A stretch of 64,000 nt of DNA from Epiperipatus broadwayi. Its lineage: Eukaryota; Onychophora; Udeonychophora; Euonychophora; Peripatidae. Under the pieces are notes generated by a model, which ran no database searches, was not told the origin of the DNA, and saw only the letters and a list, made by a program, of their open reading frames with translations. Location: NCBI GenBank assembly GCA_028023455.1, contig JAQFVV010000032.1, positions 2,482,001 through 2,546,000 of the forward strand. Reading direction: 5' to 3'. Position numbers and translations under genes: made by a program. Of the stretch, positions 11,076-24,044 are shown one piece after another (within the stretch, counting starts at the first letter, position 1; each line of letters opens with the position of its first letter).

Positions 11076-13380
11076 CTTTAAAAAAAAAAAAAAGCAGTCT
11101 AATTTAATAATTTGAGAACATTTAATTGATATAACTAAACTATAAAAATGAATAAATTACAGTAATAGAAATCTTTTATACATTACAAGATGGAGATAAC
11201 AAATGATTAAAAATCTAATCTTAAAAAAAATATGAAGTTTTTTAATGTATTCTTTTAAAAATTATTTAAAATATATTAGAAAATTAATTTCTTTTTAGAA
11301 ATTTCCCCTCAATATTTTATTATTTCTATTTCTGACATTTTGACTGCCCAATATTCTTCTTTAGAGCTAAAACTGACAATATAACAGTTATATCTTATAA
11401 ATATATCTATTTTATAATACTTCTTCATTTATAATTAAATAACTATATTATTTTTTTAGCTAATTAAGCAATGATAACACCATTTGCTCTGCATGTCAAC
11501 TGACATTTATTACCAATTTATTTCAAATGGCCAAACAGATTTGTATTTATTTACTTTTTTCAACTATTATTTATGATATCCAATTTGCAACTTATATATA
11601 TATATATTTACAGATATTAAAAAATAATTTATTAATATAACACTACAGAAAAATAGCTGAAAGATTAGCATATTATGAACACATAAAACCTAAACAGCCA
11701 GATATGACTGAGAATGAAACATAAAAAGTAATAACTATATCAATTTATTAGTGGTATTTTGGCTATAAACAATCTGATGTTACAGATGTAAAAGAAAAAT
11801 AACATTATACCTTCAGATAAATATAACACTTTTTTAATTAGATAATTAATACATTATGAAGCTATACTTATATTATTATAAATGAATGCATCCGAATGTC
11901 TTCTAGGAATTCGTTATTTAACTGATGTAGAAAATGCTATATATATAATAAACAAATTCAAGATAGCAAACTGTGAAAAGATTTATTGGGCAAGTTTCAG
12001 GGATACTTCATCATCATCTGTGCCAAACTACAGCAACAGCACAAATCAGAAAAGGCATACATCTTTTTCATGTTCATCAGAATTTGCTTTATTTTAAAGT
12101 GTGAAAAATAAATTGATCACAATTATTAATTGCAATTTTTTTTTATTTTATAGTTAAACACAAATATGATTATATACTAATACCAGCAAAAGTATAACCA
12201 ACAAAGATATTTACTTTATGAAACTAACAAACATTATAAGCACACATACAAATATATTCCAGTTAGGTAATTTCATTTTATATAAACCTCATTAATTGAA
12301 ATGAATGTACATACAAAATAATCAATTTTGTAATTAATACATTACAGAGCTATACTTAACAATTATTATTCATTTAATGTCTATATAATCATACATTATT
12401 TAATTACAAGATGTTATATATAAGTGTAGCTTTACAATTCAGAATTATGTAATTGATTCTGAAATATAAATATTTAACTCAATTAGATTTAAATAAAAAT
12501 GGAATTAAGATTATACGTGATTAAAATATATTTGTGTACATGTTTATTAAGCGTAAAAATAGTAATACATCAATAATTGTTAGTTTTTTGAACTAATATT
12601 TTCTTTATTGAAATACATATATTAATGCTAACATTTGTAAAAAAAATTAAAATTATAATTTCTACCTATCCAATATATATTATATATGTGTGTGCTTGAC
12701 AACTAAAAGCACCTATCGAGCATATTTATAATATAAATGCTTATTAACTAAAAATCACATTTAATAATTGGAATTATTTCATCAAACTTTAAATTAAAGC
12801 AAGTAAAATCAGTTTAACAGCCTATTCTGATATATGGTTAATAATGTTGGAACTTGGCATATCTAATGAAGAGTATTCCCTTGAAATCAATCCTGTAAAA
12901 CATATATTATTATATTTTATAAAATCAGAATTTGATTTTTATACATCTTATATTTTAATTAAATAAGCTACTAGATGGCGCTTAAATATGTACAATAAAT
13001 ATGTAAAATAAAGTGGCTAACAGGTTTATCTGGGCATAATTGCCAAGATATTCTTGACTTCGTTTAAGGAGAAGCCATAATACATCACATCACAATAATA
13101 TAATATTAATTGGATATTGTTGATCTGAATAAGAAATCAGAGTCAAAGTATGAAGTATAATTAATAGTATTTAATAGTTTCTAACCAAATAAATTATTTT
13201 TATAATTTTTTTAAACAAATTAAATATTTTGATCAAAAGCCAAAAGTAAATATTTTTAATTATTGCAATGACCTTAGAAACATTTATATATTTTAAGCCT
13301 ATCTAATATGCAAAAAAAACCTTATTATATATAAAGAATTGTAAATATTAATTCTTATTAAGCGCGATGTCAGCACGTAA
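11076..13380. other. Intron sequence, nothing recognised
   Basis: Very AT-rich with short TA repeats (for example near 11595). An open frame at 11882-12097 shows no domain or codon-use support. Confidence 0.6.
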
Positions 13381-13827
13381 TACTTCTATAAGGCTAAAAC
13401 CTTAGTATATGCACCTTGAGTGCTTAATTTTAGCAAGAGAGACCTCTACAAATCATAACACAAGATTCGACTTTATAAAGATAAGAAGGACCCTCTTATC
13501 TCTAACCTATTTTTCTTTATTATATAGGCAAATCTAAAGCATTTTGATTTGGGAGCATGAAGTTAATAAATTCTTCACTGATTAAGTCCACTATTTCTAT
13601 TAAACATTAACATTCGCGAAATCTTTTAGTGAAGAATTTATTAGCTTCATGCTCCCAAATCAAAATGCTTTAGACTTACCTATATAATAAAGAAAAATAG
13701 TTTAGAGATAAGAGAGGTCCCTCTTATCTTTATAAAGTCAAATCTTGCGTTATGATTTGTAGAGGTCTCTATTGCTAAAATTAAGGACTCAAGGCACATG
13801 TACTAAGGTTTTAGCCTTATAGAAGTA
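13381..13827. repeat. Foldback element: 200-bp inverted arms, 47-bp spacer
   Basis: The left arm (13381-13580) and right arm (13628-13827) are reverse complements along their whole length with a scatter of mismatches. Landmarks are TAAGGCTAAAACCTTAG on the left and CTAAGGTTTTAGCCTTA on the right, and the shared GGGAGCATGAAG / CTTCATGCTCCC blocks beside the spacer. It has no coding capacity. Transcribed within the lyase pre-mRNA it would form a long, nearly perfect hairpin. It could be a MITE or foldback transposon. No clear flanking duplication was seen. Confidence 0.85.
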
Positions 13828-14476
13828 TATATAAAAAAGTAGAGAATAATATTAAAACCTTCAGCATCTAGCAATTAGCAAGCCTGGTCAGCAAAGCAAT
13901 CTCCATTATTGACTCAATAGGGACTACTAGAGATGACTTTGCTATGCAATAGAATACTTAAAGGCTGTTTTATTATTTACTTACATAAAAAGATATGTTA
14001 AATTGACATCAAAAACTCAAAGCAAATTTTCAATTTTAAAACACTGATAGAGTTATATGATCAATAGCTTATATTAACTATCTTTTTATTGAATCTTATA
14101 TATGTACTGAAAATGATGTTAAATAATCAGCACAGCATTGACTGAATATTCAGTTCAGATAAAAAGAACAAAATGATTTTAAACTGTGGATAACAAAAAA
14201 TTGGAAATGATTTTCACATAAATATTACATTGCAAGAATAACAAAATTTTATTAAAATATGCAATCCACATTTCTAATTATAATTCTGAGGGCTTGAGAA
14301 ATTTTATAATTTTGGGTTGTTTATATATATAATAAAATAGTTTAGTTTTCTTTAGCATTTCAGGTATATGTGAATTTAGACTAAGCACTTTATATATACA
14401 TTTGTATAAATTACCATCTAATAATATCTCAACAACTGTTACTATTTTGGCTATGATTACGAGGGATAATACCTCA

Positions 14477-14560
14477 AAAGCGCTTAGCCTGAATTAATTC
14501 AATTTTGATTGTTTGCTATTAACAGCTTCATCAACCAGCGTTTTAAAGCGCTTGTATATA
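14477..14560 (-). other. Small structured repeat with hammerhead-like string
   Basis: On the minus strand, TTGATGA (14534-14528) is followed by an A, a GCT...AGC hairpin and AAAC (14514-14511). The order resembles the CTGANGA-hairpin-GAAA arrangement of the stronger cases at 36.2 and 57.5 kb. The palindrome AAGCGCTT occurs on both sides (about 14479 and 14546). Several expected core bases differ, so it is at best a decayed relative. Confidence 0.25.
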
Positions 14561-14599
14561 CTAATTCATAAAGTATATTTTAATCAAATTACATTACTA

Positions 14600-16590
14600 T
14601 TTGTAATTTACAATAGATAATGCTAGAATCAAGATGGGGGAAACAATCTTGTTATTGTAGTAAGCTAAAAAAAATCATGTGAAGTTGTGTTGTGCTTTTT
14701 CAGCTATCTATGATTTGATTAAATTTTGACTTTTCTACTTAGAATGCAGCTGTTTTGTTTGAACCCTTCGCATACATTGTGCATCATGTTGTTGATATGC
14801 TTTGACTAGAATATAATATATACTGTTTGATGATACAGTGCTCAGGTACATCTAAATTAAGATTACATTACAAATGTAATTATTAATAATAAATTGAAGG
14901 AGCACATTAACATATATATTTATTGTGTGTTTACTCATTGACATTCTTTGTTTTATTTATATTTTAGGATAAAAATACTTTTTACCCATGGATAAATGGT
15001 TGAACTTGAGTTCCAAAGGTAATGATGCAGTATTTTTTGTTTAATTATATGAAGCATATTTACTCCCATATGTTTTATTTTGTAATATCCCGTATGTTTT
15101 ATTTTTTAATATTTAAAAACTATCAATAAATCAATTATAAATTACCTGTTAAGTTTAAAAAGTAGTAATATGTTTTTACTTGTTAATAAATAAATGACAA
15201 TAAGTTTCAAATAAAAAATAAATTTTTATAATGATAAATTTTGAATAAAAAAGTGAAAAAAAAAAGTATACAAGCATATTTATATATAAAAAAATAACAT
15301 CTTTCATAATATTTATTCAGATAAATACTAACCTTAGTCGAATAAAACAGTAAAATACAATATTGTATTGTTCTTGCGATGTGGATAATTGTTGAAATGA
15401 ATCCGAAACAAATAACTTGACTGGAAATGCATTATATAATCACAGTGGTGCCAACCTTATTCTCGCGACTGCAGCATATATTTTGATTCTGAAATAACTT
15501 ACATGTTGAAATTGCAAAGCGACACCACTATTATGATACATTTAGTGTTATTTTTCAATATGTAAATAGCACAACTTGGCCATCATTACGACTTTATAAT
15601 TGCGCTGTATAGAAAATGTAAAATATTAAATTAAAGATAATGAAGGAATTGCGAATAATATTTCTTTAAACTCATGTATCTGAATTAAATTTTTGCAACC
15701 CTCCAACCCCGAAATTGGGTGCACTGAAACTAACAACTGCAAAAGAAGATAAAAGAAGCATATTTTATCATTAACAATGATATGCCAAATGCAGCGCCAC
15801 ATATGGGGAAAGAGTGCAAAAGAACAATGGCATTTCAATATTCCTCGAACATGAGAAGCAAGCTGGTCGTAGGTTCGTTCTTATTGATTAATTCATTAGC
15901 AAATCATTTGGTCTCAAGATACCGCACATCATATATGTGGAATCCTGCATCATTGTCTTTAATAATATTTAGTATGTGTCTATAGCAAATTATATGTAAT
16001 GCTAGTTTAGCCTGTTCTTCCTTTGTAGAATATATATTCAGAATTTGTCTGAAATCATGAGAATCTCAGATTGATGAAATCTAATTTTCATCATTATCAA
16101 GCTTCATATTATGCTCGAATTCTTATTTAATTCCACCCCACCAACTGCATTACTTGCGCTGTATTTGTTATATATGTGTCTTTGGCTAGCATGTTACATA
16201 TCAGTTGGCAAACCAGGGCTTAGAAATATTATTTGCATATTAATCAATCTTCCACAGGCATAATTTATTCACCTTGCATGAAGTTATTAAACATCTAGTA
16301 GTGAGATTATACACTGTAACACTTTAATCAATCTCATTCCACTGTATAATACCTGCATGCTTCAGATTTATATATTTTGCTTTCCAATTGTGAGTGTATT
16401 CTATTTTATTTTATATTTCAATTTTATTATTATATTTATTATTAGTAAAACTTATTAAAATTTACCGCATCTTCATTATCATTTTATTTGTATTCCAATT
16501 AAATTATTCATTAGTTATCTCTGATATACATTAGAATTAATTATTAATATTACTGCAAGTTTAATATTATTAGTTTAGTTAAGCCGTTTA
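14600..16590. other. Intron sequence, nothing recognised
   Basis: Overlapping short open frames on both strands at 15626-15985 have no recognisable domain. A short imperfect inverted pair (AGTGGTGCC near 15444, GACACCAC near 15530) could be the ends of a tiny hAT-derived fragment, but the match is too short to claim. Confidence 0.4.
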
Positions 16591-16950
16591 TATCTTGCAT
16601 GTGTGGTTAGTCTATGGGTCTCATGTCTCTCCCTGTTCGGACCAAACTCGTCAATTAAATTAAGACCCATGGGTAACCTCAGAAATGTCATTCATAGGAT
16701 GGTAAACCACAGAGCACTAGTAAATAGGTTGAAGCTTGTTTTGGACCTGAAATCTTGCTATCCCATTTCAATCAGGCTCAGTGCACTTTACCTGGACTCT
16801 AGGTTTTGTTACTGAATGTACAAATCTGACCATTACATAGGTTTTTCCCCTCTGATTATAGTACCCAACATGAGGCCTCATGAACTTAGACCTTGAGGTA
16901 TAACACAGACTCCAAGGTCCTGGTGCTGCTTATCACAGGAAATAACTACT
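16590..16950. other. GC-richer island of unknown origin
   Basis: About 350 bp with clearly higher GC and more complex composition than the surrounding intron. It contains a 70-codon plus-strand open frame (16603-16815) without a recognised motif, and a short inverted pair ATGGGTCT / AGACCCAT at about 16613 and 16662. It is probably a fragment of an inserted element such as a solo LTR, but I have no second copy to compare. Confidence 0.3.
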
Positions 16951-17114
16951 GCAATTAAGTTAGCTCTATATAGAACTGTTATTTTACTCAATTTTTTCAT
17001 GGAAATGAAACTTAAAAGGCCTATTAGTGCAATATAAAAGCACTAGAAAAGTTTCATTTAAAAATGCTTTGTAAAATTTTTAAAAATAGTAAGATCATAA
17101 AATCAATCTATATA

Positions 17115-17430
17115 TTCTTCAGCTTGCTGGATGTAATACTATTGAGTTCATTATTATAAAATTATATCTTCATTGGATCAGACATGTAAAACAAATCAAC
17201 AATAGAAGACTTCTTTTTAAGTTTTATGATAAACTTGAACATGGTGTTGAGATAGATCCTATCTATGTTATAAGAATTATCTCAAAGACATTTTAAAGAA
17301 ATACAATATTGTTTCTATTGGGAAGATATGGTAGAGAATAGAACACAGTGGAGAACTACAATTATATGTGGTATTGAAGTATTTCAGAAAGAAAAGTTTT
17401 CTGTTGAACAAATTAAAAATCAGTATCTAG
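17115..17430 (+). pseudogene. LINE fragment, C-terminal end of an endonuclease-RT polyprotein
   Basis: Plus-strand frames encode the tail of a non-LTR retrotransposon polyprotein. There is a LYLHWIRHVKQINNRRL block (tryptophan, then a GHV-like motif), then a DILKKYNI-like stretch and VENRTQWRTTI. This W-GH ... RYKD ... W-RTQWR order is common to the C-termini of animal endonuclease-RT elements. The similar tail of the nested LINE at 47918-48230 supports the reading. A frameshift near 17270 and several stops break it. Nothing upstream of 17100 matches, so it is a 5'-truncated copy. Confidence 0.6.
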
Positions 17431-17519
17431 TACACCAAAAAAAAAAAAAAGATTAGCATGTTATATATGGAAATATATTTGGATCCACAGATTGGATTGT
17501 ATAATCCATTGATAGAACT

Positions 17520-19147
17520 TACTTCTACAAGTTTTTTTTTTTTCTCTCTCTCTCCTTTTTTTGAGTTAGAATGGTTATATTTGTTTGCAAGTGGCTATTT
17601 ATTATTATAAGAATAGTACAACAAAAATAAGATTTATAAAAAATATTCATTCTAAATACAAAACAACAAAATAAACATGTAATTATCATTTTGATTTTAA
17701 AAGATTTTTAAATTTTATTTATCAAATTTTGTTTTTAACTTTTGGCATCTTTTGAATTAGCCATATTTATTTAATCCAGATTTTTTTGCATAAAAATTAA
17801 GTATTGCATTATATAAGCAGTAAACTAAATTTATATGAATATGCAACTATATAAAAAATTCCCTGTATATATATAAAGTGTAAAAAATTCAAAGAAAAGT
17901 GATATCCAAGTCAATGTAGTCCCATTTCTTTGTGTCTCATGCAAAAACGAGATCCTAATATATATAAAAAATATGATGTCCAAGTTAATACATCTTCATT
18001 CTGTATGGAAATATTTGGTTGTGGGTTCGCGTCCCGGCCGATGCTACGACATATGAAAAAAAAAAAAAATTTATTATATATTGTAATGCTTATTTTATTT
18101 TTTAGAAAATGTTTTCATATTTTGCATTAGAATAAAAGAAAAACTTGCACTGGAAGGAGAAATCAGATTTATGCAAAAAGTCATAGGACAAATTACTTAA
18201 GTAGACAATTAATTGCCTATATAAATTTAATCTCAATAATTTAATCACATTACAGCAAAAGCATATAAATATGATTGGATGGATGGGCATATGCCATAAT
18301 TCACTGATTACATTAGTGTAAAATCCCATTATAGAAATACTATCTTGCAGAAGAGTTATCTCCATTTATAAATAAGCAATAATAATACAATTCAGAAGGT
18401 TGAACGTAAATGTACAAAATTCATTTACAAAGTCAATAAACAAGGGTTTTAACTGAAAGCAACTGTAATATTGGACTAATTAACTGTAAAAATTTCTATA
18501 ATGTGTAAAAATAGTTCAGTTGTAAGTAATCAGTATAATTAATATTTAACCTCAATGTTTTAAATATAGGTAATTACTGTGAGATTAAAACTGTATATAT
18601 AAATTTATACTTTTTGCAAATAATAAATGTGGAATGCTTTGAATTATAAAATTTAATTTGTATGTTACATGTATTTTAGTGAAAACTTCTTAATTAAATG
18701 GTCCATTACTATAATTTTTAGTACAATTCTATTCTATTCCCCCCCCCCCCCCCATTTTTGCCAATTTTTTAAATTAATAATTCAATTCCTATACATAAAA
18801 CAGCTCTTTTTTAGGATTAGTTTTGCTTGAGATAGGAAGCTCAAGTACAAAAAAAAAAACAAAAAACAAACAATAAATAGCGGTGTCTTCTCAATTAACT
18901 AAAATGAGTCATAGTTTTCCCCTTTCCTTCCCTCTCTTTCTCCTAACATTTTCCTCAGTCAGAAATTATATAAATAAACAATGTTCAAATGACTTTAATA
19001 ATAGTATATAATAATATATTTAAAACAACAAATAAGACAGGAAAAAGATGATCTTAAAATCTAATTTTAACAGTAATAATAATTGTTATCACTAACTAAT
19101 TTATAAGGTATTACAAAGTAAATTATAGTATTTAATATAATGATTAC
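17520..19147. other. Intron sequence with homopolymer tracts
   Basis: Contains a 16-base poly-C tract at about 18739 followed by AT-rich sequence. Open frames at 17930-18365 are short and without motifs. No element was recognised. Confidence 0.55.
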
Positions 19148-19255
19148 CATGCAAGTACTCCTTGTAATTGCATTTTTCATAGCTACTAGATCAACAGTCA
19201 TTGTGTTTGGATTTAGTGGTACATGCTTGATACGTATTTGCATCAACTGAGCAGC
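19148..19255 (-). CDS. SGPL1: Sphingosine-1-phosphate lyase, exon vi of the window
   Basis: A 108-bp, 36-codon exon with a TTTAG acceptor and an ATG|GTAATC donor, phase 0 at both ends. It encodes AAQLMQIRIKHVPLN, then a TVDLVAMKNAI stretch, and ends RSTCM. In the human enzyme the same position holds the segment after the SAHAAF-K motif, with a V-V-P-L core, a VDV-AM motif and ISRNTAM just before LV-S. Its neighbours join in frame on both sides (AAFDK before, LVGSC after). Confidence 0.92.
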
Positions 19256-19769
19256 CTAAATAAAAACAATAAAAAAGTCTAATTATTTTAATAATAAGTT
19301 AAAAAAAATCCTAAAATATATGTTCCTATTATCATCATTTTCTTTTATATTATAGCTGCTATTTTTGGTCCTGAAATGATTCCCATATAAATAATATTGT
19401 TTCCTGGCTCTATTGTTCCTCAAATTGCTGTTCTATCATGTTGATCGAGACAAATCATGATTATGATGCAACATTTTCCAATTTTTTTTTTTTTAAAATA
19501 TAAAATGACATATAGTACCCTTTGCTGTCCATTATTTATTTTAGACTATATAAAGACTTAACAACAATGCACATTCACATACAATTACAATTGTATCAGT
19601 TTTGTGACTCAATTAGTTATTGCTATGTCTGGAAATATAACTCTTGTTCTCCAGATCACAAAAGATCTAAATTTATTCTCTGGTAAAAGCAACAACAAGT
19701 ACAGTTACAATTTAGTATTTAATATCTCTATATAAGAGGTTTACATTATTAATTATCATATATAAAATT

Positions 19770-20352
19770 CACAATATATACATGAACCTGAAGGCATACA
19801 GAAATAATAATAAAGATCTACATGACCTGTTAAGTTCTCAGACTTGCTAAGGCACATTTGGAAACAAATCTCTCTGCATTGGAAGCTTAAGGTACATATG
19901 GCAATATCCAACACAGGTTAAATGTCCCTCTGAACACCAGAAGCTTCCCATAGCAAGTGTTCATTTCTTTTTCTCATTTGCTTTTTATCAATTGATTGTC
20001 CAATTACTCTTCTGATTGGTTCTTCTCTCAGATCCTGCCGATAAGGTAATTATTTAATTTATTCGAGATATATCCTGGACTGGATCAGAAACTCACATAA
20101 ATTTAATTGTTAACAGTATATATTTTTAATGAATGAATTTCTTTTACTTATCTTCAGAGATTTTAACTCACCTAATTAAGAAATTAATCTTTTCTGATCA
20201 TGTAATACCACTTTAATTTATTTAAGTTTACTAGTCTCAAGAAGCAAAATTTTTAAATTACTGTATATATATTTTACATATACATATATGCATCACCCTA
20301 TACAATTAACCATTTTATGTGTATGTATTTAAACATACACACACATACGTAA
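19770..20352 (-). repeat. Putative 3' LTR of the gypsy element
   Basis: On the minus strand a polypurine tract (CTTGGGGGGAG, 20366-20356) is followed by TATGTTACGTATGTG, which reads as a PPT and LTR start downstream of integrase. The sequence to its left is less AT-rich than the intron. No second LTR copy exists in the window, so the far end (placed near 19770) is a guess. Confidence 0.4.
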
Positions 20353-20379
20353 CATACTCCCCCCAAGTTCAGAGATTTA

Positions 20380-21622
20380 TTTTTTTATATGGACTAAAAT
20401 CAATCTTTCTCTTTTTCATGTTAAGGCAGATTTATCATACCTTCAATTGTTATATTACCCTCTGGTACACATAGTTGATCATCACGGTAAAATTTTTTTC
20501 TGGTTTAGTATCTTCATTTAGTACTATCTTGCTGGTATATGTTCTCTTGAATAACTCAGGTATTACATCCATGCTTGCATCTTTAAACAGTTGATTGACA
20601 TGTTTATGTAATATTTTTCTGTCATTCATACAAAATCACCACTTACTTTGATAGGTGACATATAACTACAGCTCACAAACAGAATTTATTTAAATTATTT
20701 TTAACCCACACCCTTTCTTCAGATGTAAACTTATAAGTGTTCTCTGTTGGTTCGTTATGATCTTCAATCATTACAATGTTTGATAATTTAGTTTGTAGCT
20801 TTCGGCCTAGATGTATTTCAGCAGATTATAATAGACATAGCAACTGGAGTCAAATGCTGAAAAAATAGTGCGGTACAAACTGTTTCCTGAATTCTTGTTT
20901 TCCCCATTTTATTAATGGATGATTAAAGATTTTGCATAGCTTTTTCAACCAATCCATTAGATTGAGAGTGATAAAAGGGCACGAGTAAATGTTTTATCCC
21001 CCATTCTTGCATATCCTCCTTGAATTTCTCTGATGCAAAGCCAATTCTGTTATCCAAAACTAAAGGTTCACGGTGACCATTTCATCAGAACTAGTATTTT
21101 TAACTAATTTATATTTGGACCATCCTGAATATGAATCCATGACTCCTTGATTGGGACACAGTGATCGATGTGGATGCGCTGCCACGGCCCCTCAACTTTT
21201 GGCCATGCTTTAAACTTTAATGGAGGTACTTTAGCGCATGATTGACAGCTACCACATTTTTAAATATATCAGCAATCAAACATAACTACAGGCTAAAGCC
21301 TTTGCCCTAACACATCCGGATGATCTTCATACAATAATTTAAATTTTGATTTCTCCTCTTAACTGGGATTAGCAGATGATTGACCCTCAGAATGCAGCTT
21401 TTGCAGATGGACAACTATTCACAAGCGTTCTATAGTTCTTCATGGAGAAAAGTTGGATGTTGCTTACACCAACCTGTACTAATTTGATTTATAATCCATT
21501 GATAATCATCATTTTCCTCTGCCCATGACTACTATTCTGCTATTGAGGATCTGACTCTTTAGCACATCAATGTATTTAATTTCTATTTCCCTTTTATTGG
21601 TCTCTGACTGGTCAGGCATATG
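20380..21622 (-). pseudogene. Ty3/gypsy integrase, disrupted
   Basis: Minus-strand frames give a typical gypsy integrase in order. A CGSCQSCAKVPP zinc-ligand segment and a WQRIHIDHC block with the first catalytic aspartate lie at 21260-21140. An LVLDNRIGFASEKF block with the second aspartate is near 21060. HSQSNGLVEKAMQNL with the catalytic glutamate is near 20950. A C-terminal GRKLQTKLS...RVWVKNN segment is at 20830-20690. Stops and frameshifts are frequent. The reading frame upstream is interrupted at 21623-21630 by the hAT insertion and resumes at 24045 with the RNase H end. Gypsy and gene share orientation. Confidence 0.75.
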
Positions 21623-21630
21623 AGATAGAG
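21623..21630. repeat. Left copy of hAT 8-bp target-site duplication (AGATAGAG)
   Basis: The octamer AGATAGAG here is repeated exactly at 24045-24052 on the far side of the hAT element. The duplicated bases belong to the interrupted gypsy coding sequence. Eight bases is the normal hAT duplication length. Confidence 0.8.
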
Positions 21631-24044
21631 TCCCCAACCTTTTTGCACTTAAGAGCACATTCTATAATACTGGCCATGTGGCAGGCACCATTTATTTTTT
21701 CAATGTAAATTTATAGTTGGATATTGTTAATAATACACATAATGTACAAAAAAATATTTATTTCAAAAATAAAATTTTAACATATAATTAACATTTATAT
21801 TTTTATGTAAATTACTAAATTATATATAATATTACAAGTCAATGCGATCGTTGGCACTGCACTTTATTGGCAATTGCTTCATAATTAGGGGAGTATGATG
21901 ATATTATTGCTTGTAAGCAATCGTCAAGATGTTCGTCACTCAGTCGAGATCTGTATTTTGATTTTATGATATTCATGGTTGAAAACAATGATTTAAACAA
22001 GTATGTGGAACCAAAAAACGATTTTATTTTGTATGATGCTCTTTTCAAGAATGGAAATTTATTTCTATCAACTATACTCTAGAAGTTTTTTTTCATCTGA
22101 TACATTGGATTTTAGAACAATGTCGTTCTGAAGATCCAAAATTTCTAACTCCAGTTCTGCCCTAACTTGAACAAGCTCTGCAATTTGTGCAGCTATTTCA
22201 GTTACATTTACTTGACAAGTAAAAGGATTGACAAAAAAGGTGACCATTGGCTCAATAATATTAAACTGTTGAAATCGTTTTTTAAACTGGTTTTGAAGTA
22301 ATTGAAGACTGACAACAAATGATGAAAAGTCAATTTCAGCATCGCCTATCTTTTTTTTCATATTTGGAAAACATACAAGTTTCTTCATTTGCAAATGTGA
22401 TATCCACAAAACCAGTTTGGCTTTAAATGATTTTATAGATCTTATCATTATAGATATAGTAAATTTTTCCCCTGCAGCTGCGAGTTTGAATGATTCAATA
22501 TTTCCATTATATCTGTGATGAAACCCAAATCCACAAGACAGGAAGAGTTCGTTAATTCAACAAAATTTTGATTTTTAGAATTGAGATAATTTTTTATTTC
22601 TTCAATTAAATTGACAAATCTTAAAAGAGTTTTATCCTTACTAAGCCAACATACTTCATTATGAAGTACAAGATCCAGTTCTTCAGAATTTTCCAATAGG
22701 TCTTCAAAAAGGCGATGTTGTAAAGGGGCTGCTTGTATAAGGTTCATTATTATAGTAATTACTTTCATGATGTGTCTAAAGGGGAGTATCCTACCACACA
22801 AAACTTGCTGGTGGATAATGTAAGGGTAAGACATAAAGTTAGGAAATTATTTGTCTTTCTTGCAGTGGGCGATAAATCCATTGACATTACTAATCAATGC
22901 TGGTGCTCCATCAATGGTTATTGCCGACAGCTTGTGCAAAGACATATCTATCGATTTTGTGTATGTTAAGAATAAGTTATAAATATCCTCACCTGTTGTT
23001 CGTCCTTTCATTGGGAATATTTTTAGTAATTCTTCTTTTACACTAAAATCACTAAATATTATTCTTACCATAACTGCTAACTGTGCTGTGTCTGTTATGT
23101 CTGTAGACTCGTCAAATTGTAGTGAGAACCATTCACATATCTCCAAATCAGTCTTTAATTGAGTTTACAAGTCTTTTGAAATGTTGTGTATTCTTCTTGT
23201 GACAGTGTTATCAGACAACTGTTAAGTCTTGTATTGCTGACATAATCTCACATTTGTTGGAAAATCCCTCAAATAAGTAATTGGCACCAGTCAAAAATGC
23301 TTCTTTTAACAATTCCCCATCCTGGAAAGACTTTTTCTTTGCGAGCAACCAATAGTGGCATTTTTAGATTTTACCACAGGCCTAGTGAAAACTGACTGTT
23401 GGGCAGACAGGTTCGATTTTAGTTGAGATATTTTCTTCTTTCTTAATTCAGATTTAAGTGGATAGCTAGTATTAAAAGTGGAATGGGTTGCCTGGAAGTG
23501 ACGTTCAATATTATGTTTTTTCGCCACTGCAACACTACTGCTGCACAACAAACACATTTATCTTTAATATTGACGACACAATGTGATTCTTCCCAGTCAG
23601 TATTAAAATTATAGATTTGTCTTTTACTCATTTTGGGGTTAGAATTTTTGAAATTTGATCTTTGAAAAATAAAAAGTAATTCAATTGATTCTGAATCCGA
23701 CTTAGTATTTCTCAAAATGGCGAACATGTATGCGCAGATACAATTTATAAACATGCGCAAAGCAGAGAGATTGGTGTCTGTGTTAACTTTACTTATTCTG
23801 TGCTAGTGCAGTGCACAGAGAAAGACCGCACTTGGCAGACAGAGAAATAAACTCTTTTAAGCTGTAAAAGTAGTATGCCCTACAATTTGATTACAGTATA
23901 ATACAATAATTTATAAGAAATTTTAAAAATTAAATTCACTTGTATCAGATAAATAATTTTTTATCATGTTCGGATAGCGGTGGGCACATGTAAAATGGTC
24001 TGCGTGTGCCATGGTACCCGCAGGCATAGGGTTGGAGATCCCTG
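21631..24044 (-). mobile_element. hAT (ZBED-type) DNA transposon inserted in gypsy
   Basis: A 2.4 kb element framed by an 8-bp duplication. The right terminus on the minus strand starts CAGGGATCTCCAACC. The left terminus starts TCCCCAACC, which equals the inner part of that inverted repeat with the first about six bases missing. Internally it holds a damaged transposase on the minus strand. It interrupts the gypsy element between RNase H and integrase. The loss of the left tip and the broken transposase mean it can no longer move. Confidence 0.85.
21839..23640 (-). pseudogene. hAT/ZBED transposase, broken
   Basis: Minus-strand pieces appear in the correct order. A BED-like zinc finger (CLLC ... 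HFQATH) is near 23560-23480, with MSKRQIYNFN upstream at 23630. A conserved LQFDESTDITDTAQL block at 23130-23090 carries a catalytic acidic residue, and ITIDGAPALISNVNGF follows near 22900. HNEVCWLSKDKTLLRF is at 22660. The C-terminal dimerisation region LFSTMNIIKSKYRSRLSDEH lies near 21980-21920. The frame is interrupted several times (about 23300, 22840, 22450, 22060). This family is often annotated as ZBED5 or GTF2IRD2-like in animal genomes. It is a dead copy. Confidence 0.85.

Noticed and set aside
15444-15540. Short inverted pair AGTGGTGCC / GACACCAC as a mini hAT element.
   Set aside because: The paired stretch is too short, and no 8-bp duplication was found.
15626-15985. Overlapping 60-70-codon frames on both strands.
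   Set aside because: No domain, no splice context, and no second copy. They look like chance frames in a slightly less AT-rich patch.
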